A stretch of 64,000 bases of DNA from Planctomycetaceae bacterium (GTDB lineage: Bacteria > Planctomycetota > Planctomycetia > Planctomycetales > Planctomycetaceae): assembly GCA_017795105.1 (NCBI GenBank), contig CP051247.1, positions 4,496,001 to 4,560,000 of the forward strand, given 5' to 3'. Below the pieces are notes generated by a model. The model was given only the letters and a program-made list of their open reading frames with translations. It did no database searches and was not told the DNA's origin. Numbering within the stretch: the first letter of the stretch is position 1; every line of letters begins with the position of its first letter. Shown here in pieces: positions 1 to 11,460 of the stretch. The position numbers and the translations under genes were made by a program.

Positions 1-228
1 GATCTGAACTACGTCGAAGACAGCTCCGCCGAGGTCGATCTCAACGTCGTGATGACCGGTTCAGGCGAGTACGTTGAGATCCAGGGCACGGCCGAGCAGC
101 GGACATTCTCTCACGATCAGCTGCTCAAACAACTCGAAGTTGCCGGGAAGGGCATTGTAGATTTAACAAGCAAACAGCGGGAAAATCTGGGCGAAAACTG
201 GCCTCTGGACGGAAAACACTCAAGCTGA
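1..228 (+). CDS. rph: Ribonuclease PH, C-terminal part (left-truncated)
   Basis: Only the last 75 codons are present; the gene enters from the left edge in frame 1 and stops at TGA 226-228. RNase PH is a phosphorolytic 3'-to-5' exoribonuclease that trims tRNA 3' ends. The visible part carries the family's characteristic C-terminal block: [20 protein letters not shown] followed by [16 protein letters not shown] and a closing helix, [13 protein letters not shown]. This matches the end of the RNase PH core fold in order and spacing. The tail after that helix is short, which is normal. Catalytic and phosphate-binding residues lie upstream of the window and cannot be checked. The gene is followed by a 114-bp gap before the next + strand gene. 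Confidence 0.9.
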   Translation, partial: DLNYVEDSSAEVDLNVVMTGSGEYVEIQGTAEQRTFSHDQLLKQLEVAGKGIVDLTSKQRENLGENWPLDGKHSS

Positions 229-342
229 TACAACCTGCGGCCGACAGCGCCGGATCTCCCGGCGCTCGTTCCCGTCCCGGACCATTCGGTCTGAAGAGAA
301 TCCTCTCGCCCCCTTCACGCCATCGCCAGAACGGAGTCTGTC

Positions 343-1350
343 ATGCGTGCCGCGATTTTCCTGCTCGCGTTTACTCTGAGCTTCGGACTAACCAGCCCCG
401 TGCTCACCTCGGCTGCCATCGAAGCAGTCAAAGGAAAAGAATACAGCCTGACCACGAAGCATGGTCCTTGGATGGTCATGGTCGCCGTGTTCAGCGAACC
501 TCCCGCCGAACTCAAAGGCGATGGCATCGGCCCGGAAGAAGCCGCCTCGGAGCTCGTTTACGAACTTCGCCAGAAAGGCATCCCGGCCTACACCTATCGC
601 CGTGATCAGAAGTTTGAGTCGATTCAGACGACCAACCGTCTGAACCAGAACGAAACGCGGCAGTACAAGCTCGACAGTGAAATCTGCGTGCTCGCCGGGA
701 ACTACAGCAGCGTCGAAGGGGAAGACTCCCTCGGCAAGCGGACTCTCGACTGGCTCAAACGCTACAAGCCGAAATGTCTGGAGCAGGGCGGAATCTACAA
801 GCCGACTCCCGGCCAGCCCGGTCCGCTGAGTGGAGCCTTTCTGACCGTCAATCCGATGCTCGATCCAGCTGAGGTGAAGCGCCGTCAGCGTGATCCGCAG
901 ATCATCCGCTACAATTCGCACTGCGAATTCTCGCTGCTCGACAACCCCGGCAAGTACACCGTCGTCGTGGCCTCGTTCTATGGGAACTCGACCACGCAGG
1001 TGGGCGATGATGCGCCCGACGAAAACAAGCTCGGAGGCGGTGGTCTCGACCTGGCCGGCGATCAGGCCTGGCAGGTGATGCGAGCCCTGCGGGAACGCGG
1101 CCTCGAATCGTACGTGTTCCACGATCGCCGCAAATCGATCGTGACCGTCGGGGCCTTCAATAACCCTGATGATCCCGGCGTGCAGACGATCCTGAAGAAA
1201 TTCTCGGCCAACTGGAAGTACGACCCCGCAACCGGTCAGAATCAGATTCTGGCTCAGTCGCTGCCTCTTCCCAGCCAGAACGGCCAGTGGCTTTGCACCT
1301 TCGATCCGAAGCCACAGATCATGGAAGTGCCTTATAAGAACCACGACTGA
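343..1350 (+). CDS. Secreted protein with two SPOR-like repeats, function unknown
   Basis: A 335-residue protein with an N-terminal signal peptide (hydrophobic residues 5-24, cleavage probably near SAA). Two segments look like SPOR-type alpha/beta repeats. The first is at about residues 41-95 (GPWMVMVAVF, then a helix rich in Ala/Glu, then GIPAYTYRRD). The second is at about 203-272 (GKYTVVVASFYGN, a helix ending ALRERGLESYVFHDRR, then SIVTVGAF). The pattern strand-helix-strand with a final VTVGAF-type strand is what SPOR domains show, but similarity is weak and neither peptidoglycan binding nor division role is demonstrated. Three cysteines (115, 145, 194) precede a fourth near the C-terminus, so disulphides are possible. 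The gene is followed by a clear hairpin terminator. I do not recognise a named family beyond a secreted planctomycete protein. Confidence 0.75.
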   Translation: MRAAIFLLAFTLSFGLTSPVLTSAAIEAVKGKEYSLTTKHGPWMVMVAVFSEPPAELKGDGIGPEEAASELVYELRQKGIPAYTYRRDQKFESIQTTNRLNQNETRQYKLDSEICVLAGNYSSVEGEDSLGKRTLDWLKRYKPKCLEQGGIYKPTPGQPGPLSGAFLTVNPMLDPAEVKRRQRDPQIIRYNSHCEFSLLDNPGKYTVVVASFYGNSTTQVGDDAPDENKLGGGGLDLAGDQAWQVMRALRERGLESYVFHDRRKSIVTVGAFNNPDDPGVQTILKKFSANWKYDPATGQNQILAQSLPLPSQNGQWLCTFDPKPQIMEVPYKNHD

Positions 1351-1375
1351 TCCGACTTCCGAACCGTTGAAAGCA

Positions 1376-1404
1376 AAAGGCCGGTGTCTCAGACGCCGGC
1401 CTTT
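1376..1404 (+). terminator. Intrinsic terminator-like hairpin
   Basis: An inverted repeat, AAAGGCCGGTGTC / GACGCCGGCCTTT, with a short loop lies 25 bp after the stop at 1350. It sits between two convergent genes, so it can serve both: the arms end in A and T runs on either strand. Confidence 0.7.
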
Positions 1405-1430
1405 CTGCGTTTATTCAATTGAAGTCGAAA

Positions 1431-2057
1431 CTACGGGGTCGAAGTTCCTTCCGACGGCATTGGCGTCGTGGTTGGAGTCGGAGCCGGGGCGGTCGTCGTG
1501 ACCGGGGGCGGCACATCGGAGTGCGGGACGTCATCCGGGGCATGATCGATGCCATCGTGATCGTGGTCATGGTCGGCATTATCGCCGCGAGGTTCGACGT
1601 GGGCCGCGTAGGCCTTGTCTTTGATCATCACCTTCAGATCGCCGTGGATCGTCTCGTAGGTCACGTCATCGGGTAACGGCCCTTCGATGTGGAACTGAGA
1701 AGCGGTCCCTTCGGCTTCCCCTTCCTGCGGAACCGGCTTGAGAACGACTTCGCCCTGGGTCACGGTCAGCGAGGTGCCGTCGGCTTTGGCGGCGACCGGG
1801 TTTTCGGCGTGAGCATCGTAGATGTAAACAGCCAGCTTCGGATCGCTGTCGTTGATCACGATCTCTGCGCTGTATTCATGAGAGCCGAGTTCGAACAGGA
1901 TGCCATCGTGCGGAGCGGCGTGGGAATGATCGTGCTCTTCGAGCGGTGCCATATCGGCGTCGCTCACTTCGCGGTATTCCCCCTGCTTGCTGCAGGCGGC
2001 GCACGTCATGGCGATCAGGCCGCCGAACATTAGCCTGGTCCAGAAATTCAAATGCAT
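1431..2057 (-). CDS. Putative lipoprotein with His/Asp-rich tail
   Basis: A 208-residue protein. I chose the ATG at 2057 rather than the upstream in-frame start at 2114: it has a good ribosome site (AAGGAGAG) and is immediately followed by a lipoprotein signal peptide ending in TCAAC, a plausible lipobox. The mature part has HDHSHAAPHDG near its start, then a beta-rich middle (residues about 55-145, with SAEIVINDSDPKLAVYIYDA), then the run DNADHDHDHDGIDHAP and a Pro/Thr-rich C-terminus. The His/Asp clusters suggest metal binding (Zn, Ni, Co or Cu), perhaps as a periplasmic metal buffer; this is inference from composition. It is transcribed away from rnpB, and the 170-bp divergent gap holds both start regions. 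No transporter gene is adjacent. Confidence 0.75.
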   Translation of the reverse strand: MHLNFWTRLMFGGLIAMTCAACSKQGEYREVSDADMAPLEEHDHSHAAPHDGILFELGSHEYSAEIVINDSDPKLAVYIYDAHAENPVAAKADGTSLTVTQGEVVLKPVPQEGEAEGTASQFHIEGPLPDDVTYETIHGDLKVMIKDKAYAAHVEPRGDNADHDHDHDGIDHAPDDVPHSDVPPPVTTTAPAPTPTTTPMPSEGTSTP

Positions 2058-2213
2058 GTCTCTCTCCTTGGTGGGTATTACGTCAACGGCAGACTGCCTG
2101 CTGATTGAGATCATACCGGGTCCAGATGGGGAAACAATGCCGCCTCTAACGTCGAGAAGTCGTTTCCTTCAACGGCTTCCGATTCTGCTTCTTCCTTCCC
2201 GAAAACGATCCGA

Positions 2214-2219
2214 TACAAT
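2214..2219 (+). promoter_or_regulatory. Likely -10 box of rnpB
   Basis: TACAAT ends 7 bp before the first base of the P1 stem of the RNase P RNA, so transcription would start at or next to 2227. The -35 position (around 2191-2196, CTTCCT) is a poor match to TTGACA. Confidence 0.55.
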
Positions 2220-2226
2220 AGTCCGG

Positions 2227-2589
<363 letters not shown>

Positions 2590-2597
<8 letters not shown>

Positions 2598-3060
2598 TTT
2601 TCTCTTCGTCCGATTCGGTCTCGGCTTCAATCGAATCGCGAATACGCGTCAGCTCGTTGAGCGCGTCTTCGGAGAAGCCGTCGGAAATCGCTTCCAGTTC
2701 CTGACGAAACTCGGACGTGGTCGAACTGCTGAACTCCGGCTGCTCCAGAGTCGTGGAAGGAGTCGGCTTAATCGGGCGGGCTTCAGAAACTGGCACCGCA
2801 TTCAACGGCGGCACAAACCGGCCCGGCTCAATGGAACCGCCGACAGCATCTGGAGCCTCTCGAAACGCACGATTCTGCGAGAGCATTGGATCTGACAACG
2901 GACTGGCCAGATGAGCCGATTCCGCCAGACTTCTCGGCTGCTCTTCTGCCTGAACGGCGACCTCGGGAGCATGCGGCAGCGAACGGGCCACCACCAGGCC
3001 AGAACCGAGCCCAAACAGAATGCCACCCACCCAGAACGAAATCGAATCTCCATTCCACAT
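2590..3060 (-). CDS. Small single-pass membrane protein, unknown
   Basis: A 156-residue protein preceded by a good ribosome site (AAGGAG, about 9 bp before ATG 3060). Residues 8-27 (SFWVGGILFGLGSGLVVARS) form one glycine-rich membrane segment or uncleaved signal anchor. The rest is polar and low in complexity: Pro/Ser-rich from 30 to 110, then a charged helix (about 115-150, EFRQELEAISDGFSEDALNE) that could be a coiled coil, ending DEEKTE. The likely topology is a short N-terminus, one helix and a soluble tail. No catalytic motif is visible and I recognise no family. Its stop codon region overlaps the 3' end of rnpB on the other strand. Confidence 0.65.
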
Positions 3061-3116
3061 GCTACTTCACTCCTTGAAGTTCGTGATTCGTCCGACAGGT
3101 TACCCACTCCGAGGGG

Positions 3117-3138
3117 GCACAGACATTTCTGTCTGTGC
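3117..3138. repeat. Dispersed palindrome, CACAGAC type
   Basis: GCACAGAC / GTCTGTGC form an 8-bp perfect stem around a 6-base loop, preceded by GGG. The same core recurs at 7273-7297, inverted at 7395-7422, and with changes at 62823-62850, each next to GGTGGCA. This makes it a dispersed REP-like element. Confidence 0.7.
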
Positions 3139-3277
3139 GCTATCGGCCGTCCTCTTCAATCCAACTTGGTTCCGTGATTAAGTGCGACTGCCTTCCGCCG
3201 CCACGTTCTTTGTCCACAAACGGCAATCAGTCGTTACAAAGTTTTGTAACTGGATGCAATCGAGACCCCTGAGGGTG

Positions 3278-3302
3278 GCCCTGATAGCTGTGCTATCAGG
3301 GC
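3278..3302. repeat. 11-bp perfect hairpin
   Basis: GCCCTGATAGC / GCTATCAGGGC are perfect arms around a TGT loop, directly preceded by GGTG. It has no T tract on either side, so it is probably a REP-like palindrome rather than a terminator. Confidence 0.6.
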
Positions 3303-3472
3303 GGCGAAGCCGCGGGAGGATGCACCTGTCGCGTGACCCATTTTACAGACTTGGCCGATTTTTCAGATGACTGTGCCGATCGTTCAAGTTCACGTGGCGG
3401 GTGTGTTTGACGTTGACTTCAAAACCGACGTTGCCGCCCGCTCGCGTGAAACGCCTTGTTCTGCCACATTCT

Positions 3473-3976
3473 TTACGTTGAGTATTCCCCGCTGTCCCAG
3501 GGCGGATGAAACATTATGTCATTTGGCCACAACATTACGCATTCGTATTCTTCGCCATCGTCTTCGTCAATTCCGTGTTCGTACTCCAAGGCGTACAGAA
3601 CATTCTCGATCTCGACAGAAAACGGTTTGATGTGAATGTCGCAGAGTTCGGGATTGTGAAGGCCTAGCTCGGCAAGCATTGCCTGAAGATGCTGCCATGC
3701 CTTGGCGCCAACAACATTGCGACCCTCGATATCGTATCCACCCCGTCTCGCTTCGCTTCCGATGTGATTGCCGTCGGAATCAAATTTGTGAATGACCGCG
3801 TTCCAACTCTTACGTTGCTGCCAGTCACCGCTTGGGTCCGGGTATTGGTCACGACCGGGAAATGCCCCAGTCACGTAAGCCAGGAATAGGTTTCCATCAT
3901 CGTATCGACCAACGCAATCAAAACGCGCACCGTCGAAATCTTCGTAAGGAATTCGAATTCTGTCCGGTGCTGCCAT
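3473..3976 (-). CDS. Orphan acidic cytoplasmic protein
   Basis: A 167-residue protein with no signal peptide or membrane segment, acidic and rich in aromatic residues. It contains DFDGARFDCVGRYDDGNLFL near the N-terminus, a central HKFDSDGNHIGSE turn, the WQHLQAMLAELG helix at about residues 92-104, and an acidic segment HGIDEDDGEEYECV near the end. The compact fold with Trp/Asp-rich strands is reminiscent of small standalone proteins found as immunity or accessory genes, but I do not recognise a family. It is isolated: repeats lie on both sides (3117-3302 and 4050-4130) and neighbours are unrelated housekeeping genes, which would fit an acquired gene. The start ATG at 3976 lacks a strong ribosome site. 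The coding call rests on length and non-random composition. Confidence 0.55.
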   Translation of the reverse strand: MAAPDRIRIPYEDFDGARFDCVGRYDDGNLFLAYVTGAFPGRDQYPDPSGDWQQRKSWNAVIHKFDSDGNHIGSEARRGGYDIEGRNVVGAKAWQHLQAMLAELGLHNPELCDIHIKPFSVEIENVLYALEYEHGIDEDDGEEYECVMLWPNDIMFHPPWDSGEYST

Positions 3977-4049
3977 CGTTGAGTACTTGCGGTCTGTCTT
4001 GTGGCAGAACTCTTAATTAGACGTCAAATACCACTTCGCTCACGGCTGC

Positions 4050-4130
4050 GCCGCCCTACGGTCGGGCGGCACTGGCTTCGCCAGTGCGTTCTCCGCGTCT
4101 GATTCCATTCTAACACTGGCAGAGCCAGTG
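4050..4130. repeat. Cluster of three small hairpins
   Basis: Three stems lie together: GCCGCCC/GGGCGGC at 4050-4070; GCACTGGC/GCCAGTGC around TTC at 4069-4087; and CACTGGC/GCCAGTG around AGA at 4114-4130, followed by CCACAC. The last two share the same arm sequence. They follow the sucA stop (which reads toward them) by 12-70 bp and could act as a weak transcript end, but no T tract is present. Confidence 0.6.
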
Positions 4131-4141
4131 CCACACAGTGA

Positions 4142-7015
<2,874 letters not shown>

Positions 7016-7272
7016 GGTTTGGCCTGATCAGCCTTCATCAAAAAGATCGTACGCGATCAGCGGAGGGGCACGCGGGTCCTGCGCAATGTCTCAAACGCTC
7101 CGCTGCATCATCTTCATGGATTGTGGCAATTTTGCGTATCACGACAAGGTCGAACGATCAGAATTCTCAGCCTCCGTCCAAACTGACAGGCAGATTGCCC
7201 AATCCTGGCGGCCTCCAGGCAAGATGTTCAGCCCCCAGATGATTGGGATCCGCATTCCCGTCAATTTCAGCT

Positions 7273-7422
7273 GGTGGCACAGACGTTCCTGTCTGTGGAG
7301 AGAAAGCATGGTTGTGGAAACAAATCAGAAACCAGAGAGGCGATGACCAACTTGTCCTGTGTTGATCGACGCGTAGAAACTGAAACGTCGACAACGCACA
7401 GACAGGAACGTCTCTGCCACCC
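7273..7422. repeat. Inverted pair of GGTGGCA palindromes (MITE-like)
   Basis: GGTGGCACAGACGTTCCTGT, continuing to 7297, recurs in reverse complement at 7395-7422 with one or two changes. The two copies enclose a spacer of 97 bp, giving a 150-bp unit with about 25-bp terminal inverted repeats. Each copy is itself a palindrome. No target-site duplication is obvious by eye. Confidence 0.6.
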
Positions 7423-7461
7423 TTTCGGAAGATCAGTCTTTTATCTGCTGAAGTAAGATCG

Positions 7462-7900
7462 CGGCAGGATGCCGCCGGTACGGATTGATAACGCCCCGCT
7501 CCCGTCGGCGAGATCCTCACACAAAGCCCCCGTAGCGGCGACATCCTGTCGCCGAATGCGCGCTGCTCGCAGCGAAGACGCATGAAGTGCGTCGGGAAGC
7601 AATTTAAAGAGTAGGGAAGTACTTTTAAGTAACTCGCCACGCTCTTCCTGTAACCAACGTCCCTTCGGCGGCAGGATGCCGCCGGTACGGACTGGTCGTG
7701 ATCTGCTTCCATCGGCGAGATCCGCTCGCAAAGGCCCCGTAGCGGCGACATCCTGTCGCCGAATGCGTGCTGCTCGCAGCGAAGACGCGTGAAGTGCGTC
7801 GGTGAGCAATCTAAGGAGTTGGGAGGTACGTTTTAGTGACTCGCCACGCTTTTCCTGTAACCAACGTCCCTTCGGCGGCAGGATGCCGCCGGTACGAATT
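7462..7900. repeat. 207-bp tandem repeat, two copies plus a start of a third
   Basis: The segment starting CGGCAGGATGCCGCCGGTAC occurs at 7462, 7669 and 7876, giving an exact period of 207 bp. Units 1 and 2 are similar throughout (for example CGGCGACATCCTGTCGCCGA and GCTGCTCGCAGCGAAGACGC in both) but differ at many single positions; the third is cut off after about 25 bp. Each unit contains two palindromes, CGGCAGGATGCCG and CGGCGACATCCTGTCGCCG. No protein frame is conserved. Confidence 0.85.
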
Positions 7901-7919
7901 GGCGTGCGTCACCCGTGAG

Positions 7920-8315
7920 TTACGTAGTGACTTCCTTCTCGGCTCGCTGGCGTTTGCGAGCCGCGATGAACGAGCGCACGCAGAGGACGACAAACACGGT
8001 GCAGAGGATCGCCAGCACGAAGACCATCGTCAGAGCCCGCGAGTTCACATCGGCTCCATTGCTCATCTTGATGGCGAGCATGATCCCCCGGCCCCAGCCG
8101 GCGATTGCTCCGAGCAGGCCGAACAGAACCGCGACATGCATGGCGTGCATCCGAAAGCTCTCTTTGAAGGCTGCCAGGCCTGACAAAAGGATCGGAGCTC
8201 CGAAGAACAGTGGGATCAGCGCGGTCGGACTGCGATCGTCAAGTTCGGCTCCCAGATAGCCGTAGAGCCCCTGCAGGACGAGCAGAATTCCAATAATGAC
8301 AGCGGTCTGTGGCAT
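7920..8315 (-). CDS. Small multi-pass membrane protein, unknown
   Basis: A 131-residue protein. I place the start at ATG 8315 (MPQTAVIIGI) with a GGAG ribosome site upstream; the longer open frame from 8507 adds 64 residues of random composition. There are four predicted membrane helices, at about residues 5-25, 37-55, 62-85 and 95-115, with a basic C-terminus (ARKRQRAEKE) that would face the cytoplasm. No catalytic motif is visible. The pattern resembles small uncharacterised integral membrane proteins common in planctomycetes. It is transcribed toward the tandem repeat and divergent from the secreted helical protein at 8544. Confidence 0.65.
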   Translation of the reverse strand: MPQTAVIIGILLVLQGLYGYLGAELDDRSPTALIPLFFGAPILLSGLAAFKESFRMHAMHVAVLFGLLGAIAGWGRGIMLAIKMSNGADVNSRALTMVFVLAILCTVFVVLCVRSFIAARKRQRAEKEVTT

Positions 8316-8424
8316 GGCAAATGTCTCCGGCAAGTCTTTCCTGGTGTCTACCCTGATTCTAGTCGGCCATATTCTGGGGCGACAGGGGGTCGACGGAAAT
8401 TTACGTGAAGAGCTCAAATTCGGT

Positions 8425-8453
8425 TTGTGCTCTACGTGGGCGGCAATTACTAT
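8425..8453 (+). promoter_or_regulatory. Candidate sigma70-type promoter for the gene at 8544
   Basis: TTGTGC (8425-8430), a 17-bp spacer, and TACTAT (8448-8453). Spacing is ideal and the -10 matches four of six consensus bases. It lies about 90 bp before the start codon and points at it. Confidence 0.45.
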
Positions 8454-8543
8454 ACGTCCCGATTCAGAAAGGAATGCTCTGATCGCTCTACCCCTTGAAA
8501 TCATCAAGCGGTTGCCCGAAATCTGTCCAAGGAGGAATTGCTA

Positions 8544-10127
8544 ATGGGTACCCTGAAGGTCCGGTTCCGGACTGGTCTCGCTCTTTTTGCCGTCTGCCTG
8601 TGCGCCAATGTGGCAGTCGCTCAGAACAACACACAACGGCAGGAGCTGTTCGAAAATCTGCTGCGAAGCCTCATCGAAAGCCGCATGGAGGATTCCCAGC
8701 AATCCCAGCAGTTCTACGGTCCTCCCACGACCCGTCCCGGCAACCAGACTCAAACGTTCCGCACGCAGATCAGCCAGTTCAGCCAGGAAGCCAGTCGTCT
8801 GTTCGATGCTCTGGCAAACGATGTCTACCAGAATCTGAGCCTCAAAACTCACTTGAACTCAACGCTGGAAGTCCAGGCTCAGGCCACGGTGCTGAATCAG
8901 TTGAGCGATCGCGGCACCGACTGGTCCATGCTGCGAAATGAGTTTCAGACTCTCGACCGTGACTGGCGTCTCCTGTCCTACCGCCTCAAAGCAACCAGCG
9001 GACTGAGCAACGCTGCCCGGACCTCGGTGAATCGCCTCGACGAACTCGACAAACAGCTGTGCACGCTGTTCGACGTTTCTCCGCAGATCGATCAACGCGA
9101 GTTTCTTCGTCTGACCGACTCTCTCCAGAACGATCTTCGGAATCTGTTGGACGACATCGCCATCGAACTCGGCCGGACTCAGCAGGCTCGCGAACTGCTC
9201 GTTCAGGCTCGTCTCATCGAACAGCAGGTCCTCTTCATGGCTTCGGCTGTTGACCTTCAGCGTTCTCGTGACGTTGCTCTGAGCGAGTTCAAGAAGTTCC
9301 ACGATCTCTGGGGCCCGTTTGCCTCGCAGCTCTGGCCGCTTCAGAACCGCTATATCGAACGCAGCCTGCAGCGGATCGAACAGACCGACCGCGAACTTCA
9401 TGAACTGTTGTGGCTCGAAGTCGCTGTCGACAATCGCCAGCTGACCCGTCTGACCGAAACGCTGACCAACGACATCGATCGACTCTTCAAGGCGACCACG
9501 CTGGCGGAACTGATGAAGCTGAACGATCGCGATGTCATCCTTCGCGTCTCGCCGGATCTGAGTGCCGCCAACAATCGGCTGAGTCAGTCGATCAAGGAAA
9601 ACCGGCCGATGCAGCAGTTGCAGACCGAGTTCCGCAATGTCGAACAGAAGTGGCGTCAGCTCGAAACCGCCTACCGGGCCTGCTCGGAATCGGAAATCCT
9701 CCGTCTGATCAAGTCGACCGACCTGACGATCTCTTCGATGCAGGATGCTCTGCAGCTGAAGTCGACCTTCGATCGGAACCGCGCCATGCAGTTGCTGGCC
9801 TCGCTGGAAAACTTCGGTGAGCACCTCCAGGAACGCTTCAGTGCCGACGTGTTGACCAACACGCGATACAACCGTCGCTTCTCGATTCAGGGGCTGCACA
9901 CCTGCCAGCAGTTCACCGCCTTCGCCCGCAACATTCACTACGATCTCTCGGAAGGCGCCACGCCGGACGAACTGCGGGCTCGTTGTGACACGCTGGTTCG
10001 CGGCTGGAACTACCTGAACGATGAGTACATCCACAAGCTGGAAGGCAGCGAACGCGAGCGCCTTAACCGACTCGGTTCGCAGATCACCCCGCTGATCGTT
10101 CAGCTGCAGACGATGTTCGAGATTTAA
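8544..10127 (+). CDS. Secreted all-helical protein, unknown
   Basis: A 527-residue exported protein. ATG 8544 has a textbook ribosome site (AAGGAGGA, 7 bp upstream), which decides against an upstream in-frame TTG at 8538. The signal peptide covers residues 1-27 and ends VAVAQ. The mature chain is almost entirely alpha-helical and appears internally repetitive. Units of roughly 85-100 residues recur with an ending like W..L...Y (DRDWRLLSYRLKA, EQKWRQLETAYRA, VRGWNYLNDEY) and an N-terminal RL-type helix. This suggests tandem helical bundles, perhaps for scaffolding or protein binding in the periplasm. There is no cysteine-rich or catalytic motif. The family is not recognised. A strong hairpin follows the stop. 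Confidence 0.75.
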   Translation: MGTLKVRFRTGLALFAVCLCANVAVAQNNTQRQELFENLLRSLIESRMEDSQQSQQFYGPPTTRPGNQTQTFRTQISQFSQEASRLFDALANDVYQNLSLKTHLNSTLEVQAQATVLNQLSDRGTDWSMLRNEFQTLDRDWRLLSYRLKATSGLSNAARTSVNRLDELDKQLCTLFDVSPQIDQREFLRLTDSLQNDLRNLLDDIAIELGRTQQARELLVQARLIEQQVLFMASAVDLQRSRDVALSEFKKFHDLWGPFASQLWPLQNRYIERSLQRIEQTDRELHELLWLEVAVDNRQLTRLTETLTNDIDRLFKATTLAELMKLNDRDVILRVSPDLSAANNRLSQSIKENRPMQQLQTEFRNVEQKWRQLETAYRACSESEILRLIKSTDLTISSMQDALQLKSTFDRNRAMQLLASLENFGEHLQERFSADVLTNTRYNRRFSIQGLHTCQQFTAFARNIHYDLSEGATPDELRARCDTLVRGWNYLNDEYIHKLEGSERERLNRLGSQITPLIVQLQTMFEI

Positions 10128-10168
10128 TCTCGCTCATTCTGCGATAAGCAATTGGAGCAGCAGCCGTC

Positions 10169-11284
<1,116 letters not shown>

Positions 11285-11460
11285 CAGGTCTCTCTTCGAT
11301 CGCAGTTTCAGAGTCTCACTTCTTTGACAGCAGAACAGGGACGAGAGCGGAATGGAAGTCAGTTGCGTGTCGTTCAGGTTCGTGTTATCCCTACTTATCG
11401 ATGGGGTTTGATGCAAATTGAGGCCCCGTGCAGATCGATCTCTCTCAGAAAGCAGCCGCG

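Larger units (their letters stand above)
3061..3472. other. Gene-free stretch with two palindromes
   Basis: 412 bp without a convincing gene. It holds the ribosome site of the preceding minus-strand gene and two hairpins, at 3117-3138 and 3278-3302, listed separately. The only open frames are short, lack ribosome sites, and have random-looking composition. Confidence 0.6.
7016..7919. other. Repeat-rich gene-free region
   Basis: 904 bp with no convincing gene. It contains the sucA upstream region, an inverted pair of palindromes (7273-7422), and a 207-bp direct tandem repeat (7462 to about 7900). Open frames of up to 194 codons on the minus strand run straight through the repeats and translate them twice, so they are not genes. 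Confidence 0.75.

Noticed and set aside
7167..7751. 194-codon minus strand frame over the tandem repeat
   Set aside because: It translates the repeat twice, has no ribosome site, and starts and ends inside repeat units.
7441..7809. 122-codon minus strand frame over the tandem repeat
   Set aside because: Another frame of the same repeat; the peptide duplicates itself because the DNA does.
7462..7900. CRISPR array
   Set aside because: The repeat unit is 207 bp and similar throughout, without short repeats separated by unique spacers, and no cas genes are present.
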